The translations under genes and the position numbers were made by a program. This document shows, in pieces, positions 13,701 through 24,444 of a stretch of 64,000 bases of DNA (position 1 is the first letter of the stretch; each line of letters opens with the position of its first letter). This stretch comes from Opisthorchis felineus (Eukaryota > Platyhelminthes > Trematoda > Opisthorchiida > Opisthorchiidae), in assembly GCA_004794785.1 (NCBI GenBank), contig SJOL01008415.1:83164-147163 (forward strand), written 5' to 3'. The notes beneath the pieces were generated by a model. That model did no database searches and had not been told where the DNA came from. It saw only the letters and a program-made list of their open reading frames with translations.

Positions 13701-14285
13701 TAACCGGCTCTCTGTCGTTGGTCGTCAATACGCATTTCACATAGCAACTCTCTGCTAAATAACCAAGAAAGAGAGGTTACTTGGGTTTCGTGTCTAGTTA
13801 CGCTGCAGTCTTGATACCGTCTAAGATAGTTTTTATGACGCTTTTGGCTTCCTATTGCGACAGGCTTAAAGCTTGTTGGCGAAATGAATGTCTATGTGAA
13901 CATACTTCGCACAGATGACTTTCAATAGAATGGTTAACTTAGATTGAACTCGGTACGTACGGCCATCAGCGGTTGGCTACCTCAGCTGTGAGTTAACCGC
14001 AAACTTCTTTTATGCAGTACTAACTGCCAGACTAACCAAAATCGTCTGGCCACATGACGTCTTTCAGTAATGATCCAACAACGGATTCATATCTACGTCA
14101 TCAGTTGGTGATGGCGTGGATTAACCAAGGACTGTCGCTACCCTGCGGCTGAACGGGTCAGCCGCACACCGATAATGCCTTCACGACTGGTGACGAAACG
14201 TTTGCAATACATTTCCAAAATTCGGCGAACAAAATCAACAACCGGGCACCGCACCCGAGCTACCCAGATTTCATAACGTTGTCAA
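10706..14285. other. no gene supported
   Basis: No domain or exon series is recognised. The 300 bp after the hammerhead core has an open frame on each strand, but neither resembles a retroelement protein I know. Confidence 0.4.
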
Positions 14286-15042
14286 CTAGTGTGATGATTC
14301 CATCAAGCATATAAGCGTACATATTCCAGACTGTACCACATTCCACAATCCGCAATACTCGTCAGCTGTGCTAAAAGGTAAGGCTCTTTCGAAGTGGCAT
14401 ATTAATGGGTACGAAGAGTTTTTAGGAACCGTGATGGTACATTTACTAACATTTGCGTGTTTCTCATTACCAACTACGATGACAGGACTCATTTTAGAAC
14501 CACCGGGAAGTAGACTCGTTTGGTAAGGCACGTATCCGGAACGGTCGTAAGTTTGAGTTTCGGCGAAAGGTGCATCACCTGTGAACAGTTCGGAGTACTC
14601 TTCGACTACAGACAATACTGAAGGAACACTACAAGACGGAAGTTCTCGGACATGCATTTCGCTCACATTATTGCTTGGATAACCTTCACGCTTGGCTGAG
14701 CCATACATTGTCATCACTTTGCTCCGCTTTAGGTCCAATACGAATTCTGCGCTCTTGAGGGAATCTGCTCCCAAAATTGTCTGCTTTATGTCTACGCTGA
14801 TCAGGAACTCGTGCTGCAGCGACCTGTCGCCTAGGTGCATTGACAATCCGTCCATTTTTAGTCGGTATCCACCCACTGCCCTCGCGGCTAGGGAAAAGAA
14901 GAGCAATCCAAACCGTTATTATTGACAGGTGGCCGGATACGGCGACATTGATTCTTCCAGTGGCCAGGCATGCTACAGTTGTAGCATCGGCCCATTCAAA
15001 CGTGCCTCCACACATGTTCCAATCGCCGACCAGAAGAGCCAC
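14286..15042 (-). pseudogene. possible Gypsy-like retropepsin relic
   Basis: A 206-codon minus-strand frame ends at 14286. Its residues from about 20 to 65 resemble the second half of an LTR-retrotransposon aspartic protease: LSMHLGDRSLQHEFLISVDI followed by KQTILGADSLKSAEFVLDLK. The ILGADxL element is characteristic of Ty3/Gypsy proteases just before the link to RT. The expected D(T/S)G active-site triplet upstream is not visible in frame, and no RT motifs follow. A stray domain relic is the most economical reading. It could also be an unrelated open frame, since only one conserved block supports the call. Confidence 0.4.
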
Positions 15043-15548
15043 GGGACTGTGTTCTTCAGACCTTTACCCACTGACCAACCTGGTATGAGGCCAGGTGAAT
15101 GTCACACGTACACTTCCTAGAATAGACCAATGGGTTATGGATGTGCACAAAACGCGGTAAGGTTGAGTCTCTTCATGACAGCATGAGATAGAACGTTAAG
15201 TAAGCAGGTCATATTCATGGAATCATTAGTGGAAGAGAGTGATATACAGGGTTGATGAGAAGTGCAATCTGAACTGTTCTGATGGCTTGATCATATATTG
15301 GCACTGCGTGAGACCAGAAGAGAGAGAGTCTCAACGACTGAAATCAAGGTGGAAAGTTTCCTCTGGATTTAGTTTCCAGTTCTGTGTTAACTGTAAAGAT
15401 GGTTGAAGATGGGAAAACCACAGTAGATTTCCACCTCAGGACACTTAACGACAGTGTTTTTCCGTCCCCCGGTGATGCCCAGTTCGGAAAATGGTAAGTG
15501 AACATGGAACCGCCTTACTTTGTACTGTAAGGCTAAACGGGCCCTTAT
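15043..15548. other. no gene supported
   Basis: I recognise nothing here up to the MITE relic. Confidence 0.4.
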
Positions 15549-15645
15549 TTAGCGAAATACACTCATTTGCAAACAAAGTTGGTTTTGCGAGAGACTCACC
15601 TGGAACCCAGCTGACTCTCTCGTTTGTGATGTTTCCGTTCTTATT
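15549..15645 (+). repeat. MITE relic lacking its right terminal repeat
   Basis: Positions 15549-15571 repeat the left terminal sequence of the 10485 element (TTAGCGAAATACACTCATTT and on). The following 60 bp match its interior, including GCGAGAGACTCACCTGGAAC. Here the interior fold-back is better preserved than in the first copy: CGAGAGACTCACCTGG faces CCAGCTGACTCTCTCG. After about 15635 the similarity stops, and the right inverted repeat is replaced by unrelated sequence. Confidence 0.75.
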
Positions 15646-16106
15646 TAGTTTCCGAATACCTGAATGTCGGACTGTAGTGTATGTAGACAAACTGGTCCAA
15701 AACAGGTGGGGTATCCACAAACACCCGATATGAGTGAACAGTATAACAATCTAGACTATGTGACCTCCCAAACCGGTACTACTACTAGATGCAGATTACC
15801 AAGGATCATCAAGCAGCAGAAAAGGGGTTCACCAGGGTGTGTAAAGGAGGGCTTTGCTCACGGAATGAGGTACTAGACATCGATCGAATGAGCACTGTGG
15901 CAGTAATTTTTCTTTGGAGAAAGAAAATCCACAGAATAAACCTTAAAGTCATCGTGTGCGAATTCGATGTTCTCGGCCGTGAAAAAGTGACACCGGCTTA
16001 TCCGGAATTGGCTACTTCACCATTCGGTCACTTCTAAACTTCACCGACCCCATTTCAATTGTTTTACACTAACTCACTCCACTCCGCATAGAGTTTATTG
16101 ATGCCC
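15646..16106. other. no gene supported
   Basis: I recognise nothing here between the MITE relic and the first SINE. Confidence 0.4.
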
Positions 16107-16310
16107 GGGGGCGAGATGGCTCAGTGGTTAGAGCGCGAATTTACTGACCGGAAGGTAGTGGTTCGAACCCGACCTCGGCCTCTCGACTTCCCCTGTCTAG
16201 GCTTGGGCAACCTGGCAGTGTCCCAGCCCTCGTGTTTCCTTCGGGTGGCATGGCAGCTAGGCACCGAAAGGGTGTTACAACTGAACGATTATCTTTATTA
16301 TCTATCTTTA
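16107..16310 (+). mobile_element. tRNA-derived SINE, copy 1
   Basis: The head carries an A-box-like TGGCTCAGTGG near 16117 and a B box GGTTCGAACCC near 16160, spaced as in a tRNA gene (RNA polymerase III internal promoter). A unique body of about 120 bp follows (CTGTCTAGGCTTGGGCAACC..., ...GGGTGTTACAACTGAACGATT), then a short ATCTTT/ATCTTTATT repeat tail. Four other copies in the window share head and body. The tRNA of origin cannot be decided by eye. No clear target duplication was found for this copy. Confidence 0.85.
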
Positions 16311-16920
16311 TTGGTGCCCACAGATAAAGTTACGGTCAATTAATTTGGCTCATTGATGTTACCCAGGCCTACAACCAACATCTTCAAGCTAACCGTCGAG
16401 TTTGTAAGAGCATACAAAGCGTCAGAGATTCCCCTTGCTTTCATCACAGTAAGCAGATGACACGAAAAGAGTGGTGGTGTTTGACATACCAAATATTGTC
16501 TGCTCAACAGGGTTCAGTATAAGTTGCCCGGTCGATGCAGCATGTGTTGTGAACAGAGCTCAACCAAAGCGGAAAAAGCTTGAAGCCACCGCCGTCCACT
16601 CCGTGACTGCATCCGAATGACATGAAATAGTGGGGCATTATAACCCTACCGGATTACTACTGCCAAAAGTGTTATTGACAGCACATCTCAGTTCCAAAAT
16701 AAATCCACTTCAATCGGTACTGGATTGATGCAACCCACACACTCCATGATATATCCCAGACCAACTAGGGTAGATACAGGTATCCTCCTAACTTAGTTTG
16801 TTGCTAAAAGAAACCCACCGCACGCGATAAAGGTGCTGCACAGTGGAAGCATATGGATATTACTGTCTGGTCAGACTATGTTGGTCTTTTTAGGGCTTTG
16901 GTCAGGTGCTCCCTTGTGCG
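16311..16920. other. no gene supported
   Basis: I recognise nothing between SINE copies 1 and 2. Confidence 0.4.
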
Positions 16921-17099
16921 TTCGTTCAGCAGCAACATCCTTTCCGTGCCTAGCTGCCACACTACCCGAAGGAAACATGAGTGATGAGATAATACCAGAG
17001 TGTTCAAGACTAGACAGGGGCAGCTGAGGTGCAGAGGTTGGGTTGGAACCACCGACCTTCCAATCAGTAATTTCGCGCCTTAAGTACTGCGCTATCCCG
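16921..17099 (-). mobile_element. tRNA-derived SINE, copy 2 (diverged)
   Basis: Reverse orientation of the same SINE: the body end (CGTTCAGC..., CGTGCCTAGCTGCC) comes first and the tRNA-like head last. The B box is altered (reads GGTTGGAACC on the plus strand near 17041) and the A-box region has several changes, so this is the most decayed full-length copy. No target duplication is clear. Confidence 0.75.
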
Positions 17100-18079
17100 A
17101 GTACATACTGTGTGCAACACCGGCAATGTGAAAGCCATAGTTTAAGTTCTGAATACTCTACACAAAATGCTCCCGACCTAATGCTGCCACCATGACGTGG
17201 TGGTCAGACCTATGTGATGCAACGATCCCTCGGGTTCTATTGGCTGGGACTTGGTTCCTAAAGGTTCAACCATGCCAAGAAAGCCAACGAGCAGCACCCT
17301 GACGAAGAACAGCGAGACCAAGTACTTCGAAAAATCGTATTACGAAGCAGCTTGGAGTTAAAGTCGTACTATTCTCTGCGATGGCAATGTGAAGGTAGTA
17401 AGGCGTTTCCTTCAGGTGCCCAGCAACTTCATATTTACGGAGACAGTGATTCTGTCTTCCCCGAAGAAAGACGGGTTATAAAGGGTCGGTCCTGAAGACC
17501 GCACACTTCGATCACCAAACGCTTGACCTCTAACGCCCAACGACACATTATTCAATAAGGTCAAAATGTTTTTACAAAGAAAGAGTTTGGTGCTGCTTAA
17601 AAGGTGCCTCCTGTTCGCAGCCGCATTAGGAGTGAGACAGTAATGAGTTAGTCCCTGCGTCCTTGGACCAGGCAGGGTCCATGCAGTCAAGTGGGTCAGA
17701 CTGCTGAGTCATTGACACCGGGAAGGGTTCCCCAAGAAAACCGTAACAACCGCTGCCTCAAGGTTCAGACTTTTGAGTCAGGGGCTGGGTCACAGTCACC
17801 GAACTAAAACCTGCATCCTCCAACTACCTTCTGGGTCAGAATTTCGAGTCAAAGGCTCAAGGTGCGGTATCTCGACTAAACCCCTCATTCGGTTTGGGCA
17901 ACCAGGAACTATCATTTAGCCTTGCAGCTCGCCCATCCATACACCCCTTTCCAACCAATCGAATAATGCAGTGGGATCAACCCAACTACCAGTCTCCTAG
18001 CCACTGTTCCGCATCTAAACCATAACCCAGGAAAACAAATCAAAATGACCACTTACTAACCTCAAAAGATCTAACCCAC
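17100..18079. other. no gene supported; possible 5' region of the RTE element that follows
   Basis: No open frame with a known domain. From about 17640 the stretch contains several loosely repeated GGGTCAGA / TTTGAGTCA phrases. As it leads directly into the plus-strand RTE endonuclease at 18080, it may be that element's untranslated leader, but this is only positional. Confidence 0.3.
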
Positions 18080-18831
18080 GTTGCAGCCTTCAGTGTCCGT
18101 ACTCTATGTCAAATTGGGCAACAGGCATCTCTTGCCGAAACCTTGCTTCCCTCTCCGCCGACCTATGCTGTTTCCGAAACATGCATACAAGACCCACCTC
18201 GGTCATGCACCCAAAACCGCTTGGACGAGCTCACACGTCCTATACTTCACTCTTAGGGAATCTGGTGTTTCTGACGCAACGAATCATAGTATCTATGACG
18301 TGGGTCTTGCACTCATCCCAAGGGGTGGGGGCGAAATGGCTGTGGTTAGAGCGCGAATTAACTGACCGGAAGGTTCGTGGTTCGAACCCGACCTCTGCAT
18401 CTCGACTTCTCCTGTCTAGATTTGGGCAATCTGGCAGTATCCCAGCCCTCGTGTTTCCTTCCGGTGGCATGGCAGTTAGGCGCCGAAAGGGTGCTACAGC
18501 TGAACGATCTTTTTCATCCCAAGGTTGGACTAGATCCCCGTAAAAAGTCATTTTTGCGACGTGCGATCGCCCCGTTCAATCAGGATCAATGCAGATCGAT
18601 GCGGCAAACGGTTTTTGTGTCGTATCAGTACAGACCCCGACAGACCGCAGTTCTGAGACTGGGGATGGATTTTACCGAGATCTGTGGCGACTGTGTCCGT
18701 CAGCAAGAAGAATAAAAATAGTAATCCTGGCGATTGATATGAACGCCCGAGTTGGACGACTAAGCCTGGAAAAAGCATAATGAAGTGGTCGATTTGGAGT
18801 CGATGCTCAACGTAAGGATAATGGGGAGTGA
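18080..18831 (+). pseudogene. RTE-like LINE endonuclease, split by a SINE
   Basis: The plus-strand translation gives the APE-type endonuclease of an RTE-like LINE in several frames. SVRTLCQIGQQASLAETLL (from 18085) is the amino terminus, and SETCIQDP (about 18175) holds the catalytic Glu of the SETRIQDP box. VGLALIPR runs into the SINE at 18313. After the SINE come [11 protein letters not shown], a degenerate copy of the APTDCSS region, and IVILAIDMNARVGRLS (about 18715-18760), where the family has AGDMNAQVGRL (G to I beside the catalytic D). It ends at RKDNGE near 18828, abutting the repeat tail of a minus-strand RTE element. The same strand resumes RTE sequence at 21.9 kb. Dead through frameshifts, stops and insertions. 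Confidence 0.75.
18313..18524 (+). mobile_element. tRNA-derived SINE, copy 3, with 11-bp target duplication
   Basis: The SINE occupies about 18327-18513, between two identical direct repeats TCATCCCAAGG at 18313-18323 and 18514-18524. It lies inside the RTE endonuclease. The A box lost bases (ATGGCTGTGGTTAGA instead of ATGGCTCAGTGGTTAGA), while the B box GGTTCGAACCC is intact. The short target duplication and the lack of a long poly(A) agree with LINE-driven retroposition. Confidence 0.9.
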
Positions 18832-21400
18832 CTCATCATCGTCATCGACAGCTACCGTAAAACCGTGATTTATGCGAGAGCCTCATTTTGAAGAATAGGG
18901 ACTTAGTGCTAGCTACCACAATCATCCAAGGAACCTGCATCTCCAGACACCCATTCAGGCGATCTGGGTAAAAACTGAAAACAAGAGCGCCACTAACATC
19001 AATCCATATCTTGCAGTGTCTCCAACCGGGCGCAGTGGGAATCACGCGGTCCCGATCCAGGAAGGCGAGTAGCACCGACAGCACCGAAACGTTTCGTAAT
19101 CACTTTCATACCCCTCTGCCAGGTCAAGGGTTGGCCACCTCTCTGCTTCCACCACTCTGAATTGGAAGTGGAAAACAGCACTCTCTTCGGCAAACGATGG
19201 TTTGACATGCGCAATACATCGCCTAACCAACGGAGTTTCTGGTGCTGGACACATTCTTCGATGGAAGTCTCAGTTGCACAAACGAACAATCGTTTTCTGA
19301 TTGCCTCGTTACGGATTCACCGACACCAACCCACACGAGCTATGGTTTTGAAACAACGGTTGTCGGACGCCTGAAAACGTCTCAGTTCCGCTGCTTAAAC
19401 AGGCTTCCCATTCGAAGACGAGAACGATGTCGCATGCATATTCCAGATCGACAAGTTTTTCGTTGGCATCTACTTGAACACCAGAGTTTTGAAAACATTC
19501 CAGTGTTCGTCTCATTATCTCATCGATTACAAAAGTACATGGGAATGGAGAGAGTGGGTGTCTGACTTGGGAATTCAGGAATACTAAAATTGTGGGTCGT
19601 TTGTACGTACGGCGGAGCGTGAAGATTTAGTTAACGCGATCCATATCCGGCCGAAATCCCGCTTGCTGCTCTCCAGTCAACATTCATGGGCCACCATAAG
19701 GCAACGAAGGACAAGTGACGCCAACGGTCTCGTTACAACCGGGGTCAAGCTGATCCCCTTGTGGCTACCGCACTCACCACAAGCCCCTTTTTGAGAATGA
19801 GCACTATCGCCGATCGTCCCCAGTTTTCTGGGACAGCCGCCTTTCCCCAAATGCACGCAAACAGATCACACAAGCACCGACTACGGACTTCACCCCCATC
19901 TTTGAACAATGCGGATGGAGGGTTATCCGGACCAGGACCTCGGTGGCGTTTGAGAATATATGCGGTCATAAACCGTCAGCCGTTGGCTCCAAATGAGTGG
20001 CAGCTGGTGGCCATGATAATTGTTGTTCGAAGTATTCCGCCCACCGGTCGAAGCACTTTTTTTATATTAAAGATGGTCGTTCCATTCTGATCCTTGGTGG
20101 TTTCCGGGAACCGGTTGCACGGATCAACTGAAATAATCTTCGAGCAGTTCCGGCTTTACGGGTCTTTTCCATTTCCTTGGCTTTCCGTGTCCACCATACT
20201 TCACGGTCGGATCGCACGCTCACTTTCACTTGAAGTCTGATAATTCGTCTTGTGATGTTCGGGATCTGGTGGGATATTTCCCCGAGGTTTAAGCAGTGCC
20301 ACTGTTCGGTCTGATATCCAGTGCTTGAGTGAGCCTGGTAGCGCCGTGCCACAGGCAAAACTCCCAGCACTGTGCAAAGAAGTGGCGATCTCGTCCCAGT
20401 ATGAATTCACATATCATGGTGGTCCAGTCGGAAGAGACTACAAAAGACGATTGTTCGTCTAACATCAGGATCTGCTAGTCTTCCAGTTGCTAAGCGATTT
20501 GTCCGCACCTTACGTGTTCCTGGAAAACGGGGGGAGAAGCGACTCCGGACCAGTGCCTGGTCAGAATCCACAAAAGTGCTCCAAAATGAGTAGCAGTCAG
20601 GTATTGATCCACGCCATCGGTAACTGATGGCAATGTGAGCAATTTGAGTTCCTAGCCGGCGCGCCGTTGGAGGACACCAAGTGGCCAGACGACTTCGGCT
20701 ATTTCGAAAGTTAGTGCTGCATAATAACAGCCTGCGGTCAGTACACGGCTGAAGCAATTGTTACCATTGTCCGTACGTACCGAGTCCAATCCGTGTCGAC
20801 CACCTAATGGAGTCTTAGATGCTCTAAGCCTGTCCACTTGTGCATTCAAATCTCCGGCAACCACAACGATAGCTCGCCGCAGCACGGCATTCAGGGCGTC
20901 ATAAAACTTGTCTTCGATGGTGTCAGAGCTACAGTCGGTTGGGGCGTAAGCACACATGACAAACGGACATTGATCAACTTCCTGCTTGTGAGAATCCTTC
21001 ACAGATGTTGCCAGACGGACCGCACAGACGCGACTATCAACGGGTATCCAGTCAAGCAAGGATCTTTCCGCCCGGTGACTTAGGACGATGCCAACCCCTG
21101 CATATCTTGCCGCAGCAGTCTCTGGATCACCAGAGGTGCGCAGCCGGAAGCGAATAGATAGTGAGTGGGCGGTTAGCTCAACCACTGCGCTTGCATCTTG
21201 AATTCTTGTTTCTGATTCACAGCACACATCAATGTCAACCGAGTCCAGTGTGATAGCAAGAGCAGCTTGTTGTCTTGCTTGCTTCAGAGCAACCAGACAG
21301 ACTGGGCGTCTAGGCTTGAAGATTGATTTCGAGATGTCTGTCAACGCTGGATGACGCGCAGATATTGCTTGCAAAACCGATGCAGAACGAGGGAGTCATC
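18832..21400 (-). mobile_element. RTE-like LINE, internally deleted
   Basis: On the minus strand, from about 21400 down to the tail at 18832. 21374-20652 encodes an APE-type endonuclease (VCCESETRIQDA; YAGVGIVLSHRAERSLLDW; CAYAPTDCSSDT; VVVAGDLNAQVDRL; GGRHGLDSVRTDNG). 20757-20407 holds its end and 20410-20062 the linker (REVWWTRKAKEMEKTR, GTARRLFQLIRATGSRKPP). 19969-19745 is the RT start (RHRGPGPDNPPSALFKDGGE). 19515-19309 has the catalytic box as LEYACDIVLVF (first Asp of YADD replaced by Cys). 19289-18999 is the carboxy-terminal LRWLGDVLRM...RLPKRVLF region. The RT fingers and palm between 19745 and 19515 are deleted. The tail is CATCATCGTCATC (plus strand) at about 18834-18846. Confidence 0.85.
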
Positions 21401-21879
21401 AGTCCTAACTGAAGGGTCTACAAGGAGAGAGTTATTAATGAGGTGGGGGGAAGGGAGAGAAAAAGTATGTGAAAGAGGAAGAAGGGAGGCGTCAGCCGCG
21501 GCCTATTTTCGCTTACTCGCCCTGCTGTATGCAACAAGTAAGACGACCCGGCTGACGGTACCACGCGACGGCCGATGTGGCGTGAGATCATTCGTATGTG
21601 CAGTTAATGATTATACGCGTGCTGGGATACTGTCAGGGCGCCCACACCTAGACAGGACGATTAGGGTCCTCAACCAAAGAGACTGCTTCGGTTGTGTACT
21701 GAATATCATCCATTCCCGGCCAGCATGAATTTTCAGCATTAGCGCTCATACCTTAAAAAAGCCACGGACTCAGCTGAATTATTCTACCAATTATTGATGG
21801 AAAGCCTCAATTTAGGATTGGTGTTCCTTCCGGGGTACCCAACTTAACTCACACGATTGTGCAGACTCGGTTAGCATTA
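21401..21879. other. unassigned; contains a polypurine tract and a SINE fragment
   Basis: A purine-rich run lies at about 21416-21490. Positions about 21618-21657 match the centre of the SINE family in reverse orientation (GCTGGGATACTGTCAGG... CACCTAGACAGG). The rest is unrecognised. If the plus-strand RTE was interrupted by the minus-strand copy, the end of its endonuclease should be here, but I could not recognise it. Confidence 0.35.
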
Positions 21880-23000
21880 TGTTAGCATCACGCGTCTCGA
21901 AGCAGAATAACTATGCTCATCAACTTCGACGGGTCCCAGTAGCTAAAACGTATCGAACTGACCTAGTTGGAAGGCTACTGGGAACACACAATCATACTGA
22001 AGACGAAGAGTGCTTGGAGGTAGAATGGAAGCGAGCGAACGAAGCTACCCTCTAAGCGTTTAGAACTGTCTACCCAAGCCATTTACTCGACTAAACGAAC
22101 GATGGATATCGTCGGGGTCAGCACGTCTTATTGCTGCCAGAAAAAAAAACGCCAGCAACTATCGACTGCGATGGCGAACGCAGATCCCTCAAGCGTTGGG
22201 TAATCAAGAGCTTGAAGAATGACGGTAGCTTTGGTAGATTGTAAGGACCTAGAAGATGGAGAAGGCTATCGCTCCATGCAACATCCCCGACATGCTTCAG
22301 CTGATTCGATCAGCCGACCAAAAGCCAGGTGTCGGCGAGACAATATCCGAAATACGGGACGGCAACTCACTCATACAACCTTCGTCTTGAACGATAAACT
22401 GAACACTTCAAGGAACAGTTTAGCTGGTCTTCTTCAATACAACCTATGGAAGAACCCACCGGGCCTGAATGGAACGTCGACACCAACTCGTCGTCAACAA
22501 CAGAAATCCAACACGAAATGTCATCCCTCCAACGCGACGAGGCACCCGACCAGGATGGTCTGCATCCCGCACTTCTCAAAGGTGGTGAAGCCATGGTGAA
22601 CAGTCTAACGACACTATTGCGGAGGATTTGGGACGAAACCAGAATACAAATGGAACGGAGTGCCTCGACAGTGATCCTTCAAAAAGTGTACAAGAACGCC
22701 ATATGAAAGCCATCGTTGTATTAGCCTGGTAGTCGTCACATCCAAGGTGCTCTCTGGCAGGTCAATTATCAGGAGACAGATTTGTGAGAATCAAGCTGGG
22801 TTTCACCCTCGCTGACGATGCATCGACCAGATCTTTACTTTGAAACAAGTTCTTGAACAGCACCAATCTTCCAAACGTCCCACGTTGGTCCATCTTCTTG
22901 ATCTGAAAGCTGCTTTTGATTCTGTCGATCGTCAGAAACTCTGGCCATCACGTGTCCCTTCCAAATTTATATTCCTTATGAGGGCACTGTGTACACCTGT
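21880..23000 (+). pseudogene. RTE-like LINE linker and reverse transcriptase relic
   Basis: The plus strand from about 21880 gives a linker with few stops (VGRLLGTHNHTEDEECLEVE...). From 22390 it gives the RT start: EHFKEQFSWSSSIQP, then RDEAPDQDGLHPALLKGGE (RT fingers), LLRRIWDE, and after frameshifts DQIFTLKQVLEQHQ and LLDLKAAFDSVDR (motif A with its catalytic Asp, near 22903-22930), then VPSKFIFLMRALCT, where a SINE begins. Motif C is missing. It is collinear with, and on the same strand as, the endonuclease relic at 18.1-18.8 kb, so the two are probably halves of one element. Confidence 0.8.
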
Positions 23001-23190
23001 GGGCGCGTACGAGATGGCTCAAGTGGTTAGAGCGCGAATTTACTGACCGGAAGATCCGTTGTTCGAACCCGACCTCTGCCTCTCGACTTTCCCTGTCTAG
23101 GCTTGGGCAACCTGGCAGTATCGCAGCCATCGCGCTTCCTTTGGGTAGCAGGGCAGCTAGGCACCGAAAGGGTGCTACAGCTGAACGATT
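23001..23190 (+). mobile_element. tRNA-derived SINE, copy 4
   Basis: Head with ATGGCTCAAGTGGTTAGA (one inserted A in the A box) and B box GTTCGAACCC near 23062; body and end as in copy 1, finishing at CTGAACGATT. It follows directly after RTE reverse-transcriptase sequence, which is not recognised again beyond it. No target duplication was found, and its exact left edge is blurred by the LINE sequence. Confidence 0.85.
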
Positions 23191-23934
23191 AAGGAAGAAC
23201 TTTAGGACCCTAGAGACGCCCGGTGAACAACTCCCGGGGACTTCACATTTGGACAAGGAGGCCCGCAGCTCGCACGACCATTTTTGTGCTTATTCCTGTA
23301 AATAAGTTTCAAAAACATCTCCCTTTGTTTACCGGACACCTGTCCGGTGTTCAGTGATGGGCGGGATGCAACGGAAGCAGCAACGGTCCGCAAAAAGGGG
23401 ACGCATCTAACTTAGACCATGAAGATAAAGGGGATCGAGCTCAAAAAAGGGCTTGAGCAGAGTTATAACAACCATTGTATGTGCCATAGCTAACCATATG
23501 TATTCACTCATCACAGAGCATGCAGTGGATGGTCTTCCAGCGATGAATTACCTCTCCACAACAATCCAAGTGCTTGGATCTCGATCGACGACCGATTGGG
23601 GTCAAACCTGGTGATTGTTACAGGATTCTCGCACAACCTCCCAGAGCCGTGAAACTGGAGACAACCAAAATTTGTGGGGACCACCTCACGATAGGTCCCA
23701 AGTAAGAATTACATCGCCATGATTTTCGAAGACTTTCAAGCAGCAGAAGAATTGTAGCGCGCGCCTTCAATGGCAGCCGGGTACAGTAAATGTTTGCAGT
23801 GTTCTGACACTTATTAATTATTACTGTTTAATATTCCAAGATGGATTTCTATTGCTGGGTATTACAAGGAATGACTGGAGCTAAGGTTTCCACCAAGTTT
23901 CATGCTAATCGCAGTCCAAAGTGCAATAAGTGAT
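23191..23934. other. no gene supported
   Basis: I recognise nothing here. RT sequence expected if the LINE continued beyond the SINE is not visible. Confidence 0.4.
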
Positions 23935-24132
23935 CCATTCAACCGTTCCGCTGTAGCACCATTTAGGTGCCTGACTGCCATGCCACCTGAAGGAAGCACG
24001 AGGACTGGGATACTATCAGGTTGTCCAAGCCTAGACAGGGGAAGTCGAAATGCAGAGGTCGGGTTTGAACCACGGACCTTCCGGCCAGTAAATTCGGGTC
24101 CTAACCACTGAGCCATTTCGCCCCATTCAACC
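23935..24132 (-). mobile_element. tRNA-derived SINE, copy 5, with about 10-bp target duplication
   Basis: Minus-strand copy, body about 23945-24124, between direct repeats CCATTCAACC at 23935-23944 and 24123-24132. The outer two C bases overlap the C-rich end of the element, so at least eight bases are unambiguous. On the minus strand the A box reads ATGGCTCAGTGGTTAGGA; the B-box region is GGTTCAAACCC (one change). It lies about 300 bp past the 3' end of the mitochondrial-protein gene at 24445-24741. Confidence 0.85.
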
Positions 24133-24444
24133 CGATGTTAAACTGTTCATACTGCCCATCCCGGAAAACAGGAAGCCCCCGTCCAAAAATATGGCTACGT
24201 TGCCAACGCCACCACTAGGTTTCCTTTTGTCCTGGATTGAAAAAAATTAGGCGCTAAGCAACGTTGTAATAGGGTCGGATACGAGTAGTCACTGCACAAC
24301 TGGGCTAAACAACTAATTCTCCAAGATGTACTTCAGCGCTTCTTTGTCAGGTTTCAGAAACTTCAGTCCCTCTTCGGTGTTTTCAGATGGGGACAAAGAA
24401 TACCTGTGCACATCAGCTACCCTATAGGTCTGCAAAGTAAGAGT
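24133..24444 (-). other. 3' flank of the small membrane-protein gene
   Basis: Lies downstream of the minus-strand stop codon at 24445-24447. No AATAAA on the minus strand was found in this stretch, so the polyadenylation site is unassigned. Confidence 0.3.

Noticed and set aside
18106..18543. A 145-codon frame and a 103-codon antisense frame across the SINE
   Set aside because: They are translations of the tRNA-derived SINE joined to RTE endonuclease sequence. Similar frames occur over every SINE copy here.
18820..21400. Target duplication of the minus-strand RTE (GGGGAGTGACT near 18823 against AGGGAGTCAT near 21389)
   Set aside because: Only about six bases agree and the right-hand boundary is not otherwise defined.
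16107..24132. A and B boxes as functional tRNA genes
   Set aside because: The A and B boxes are followed by a shared ~120-bp non-tRNA body, no good acceptor stem closes, and copies have target duplications: SINEs, not tRNA genes.
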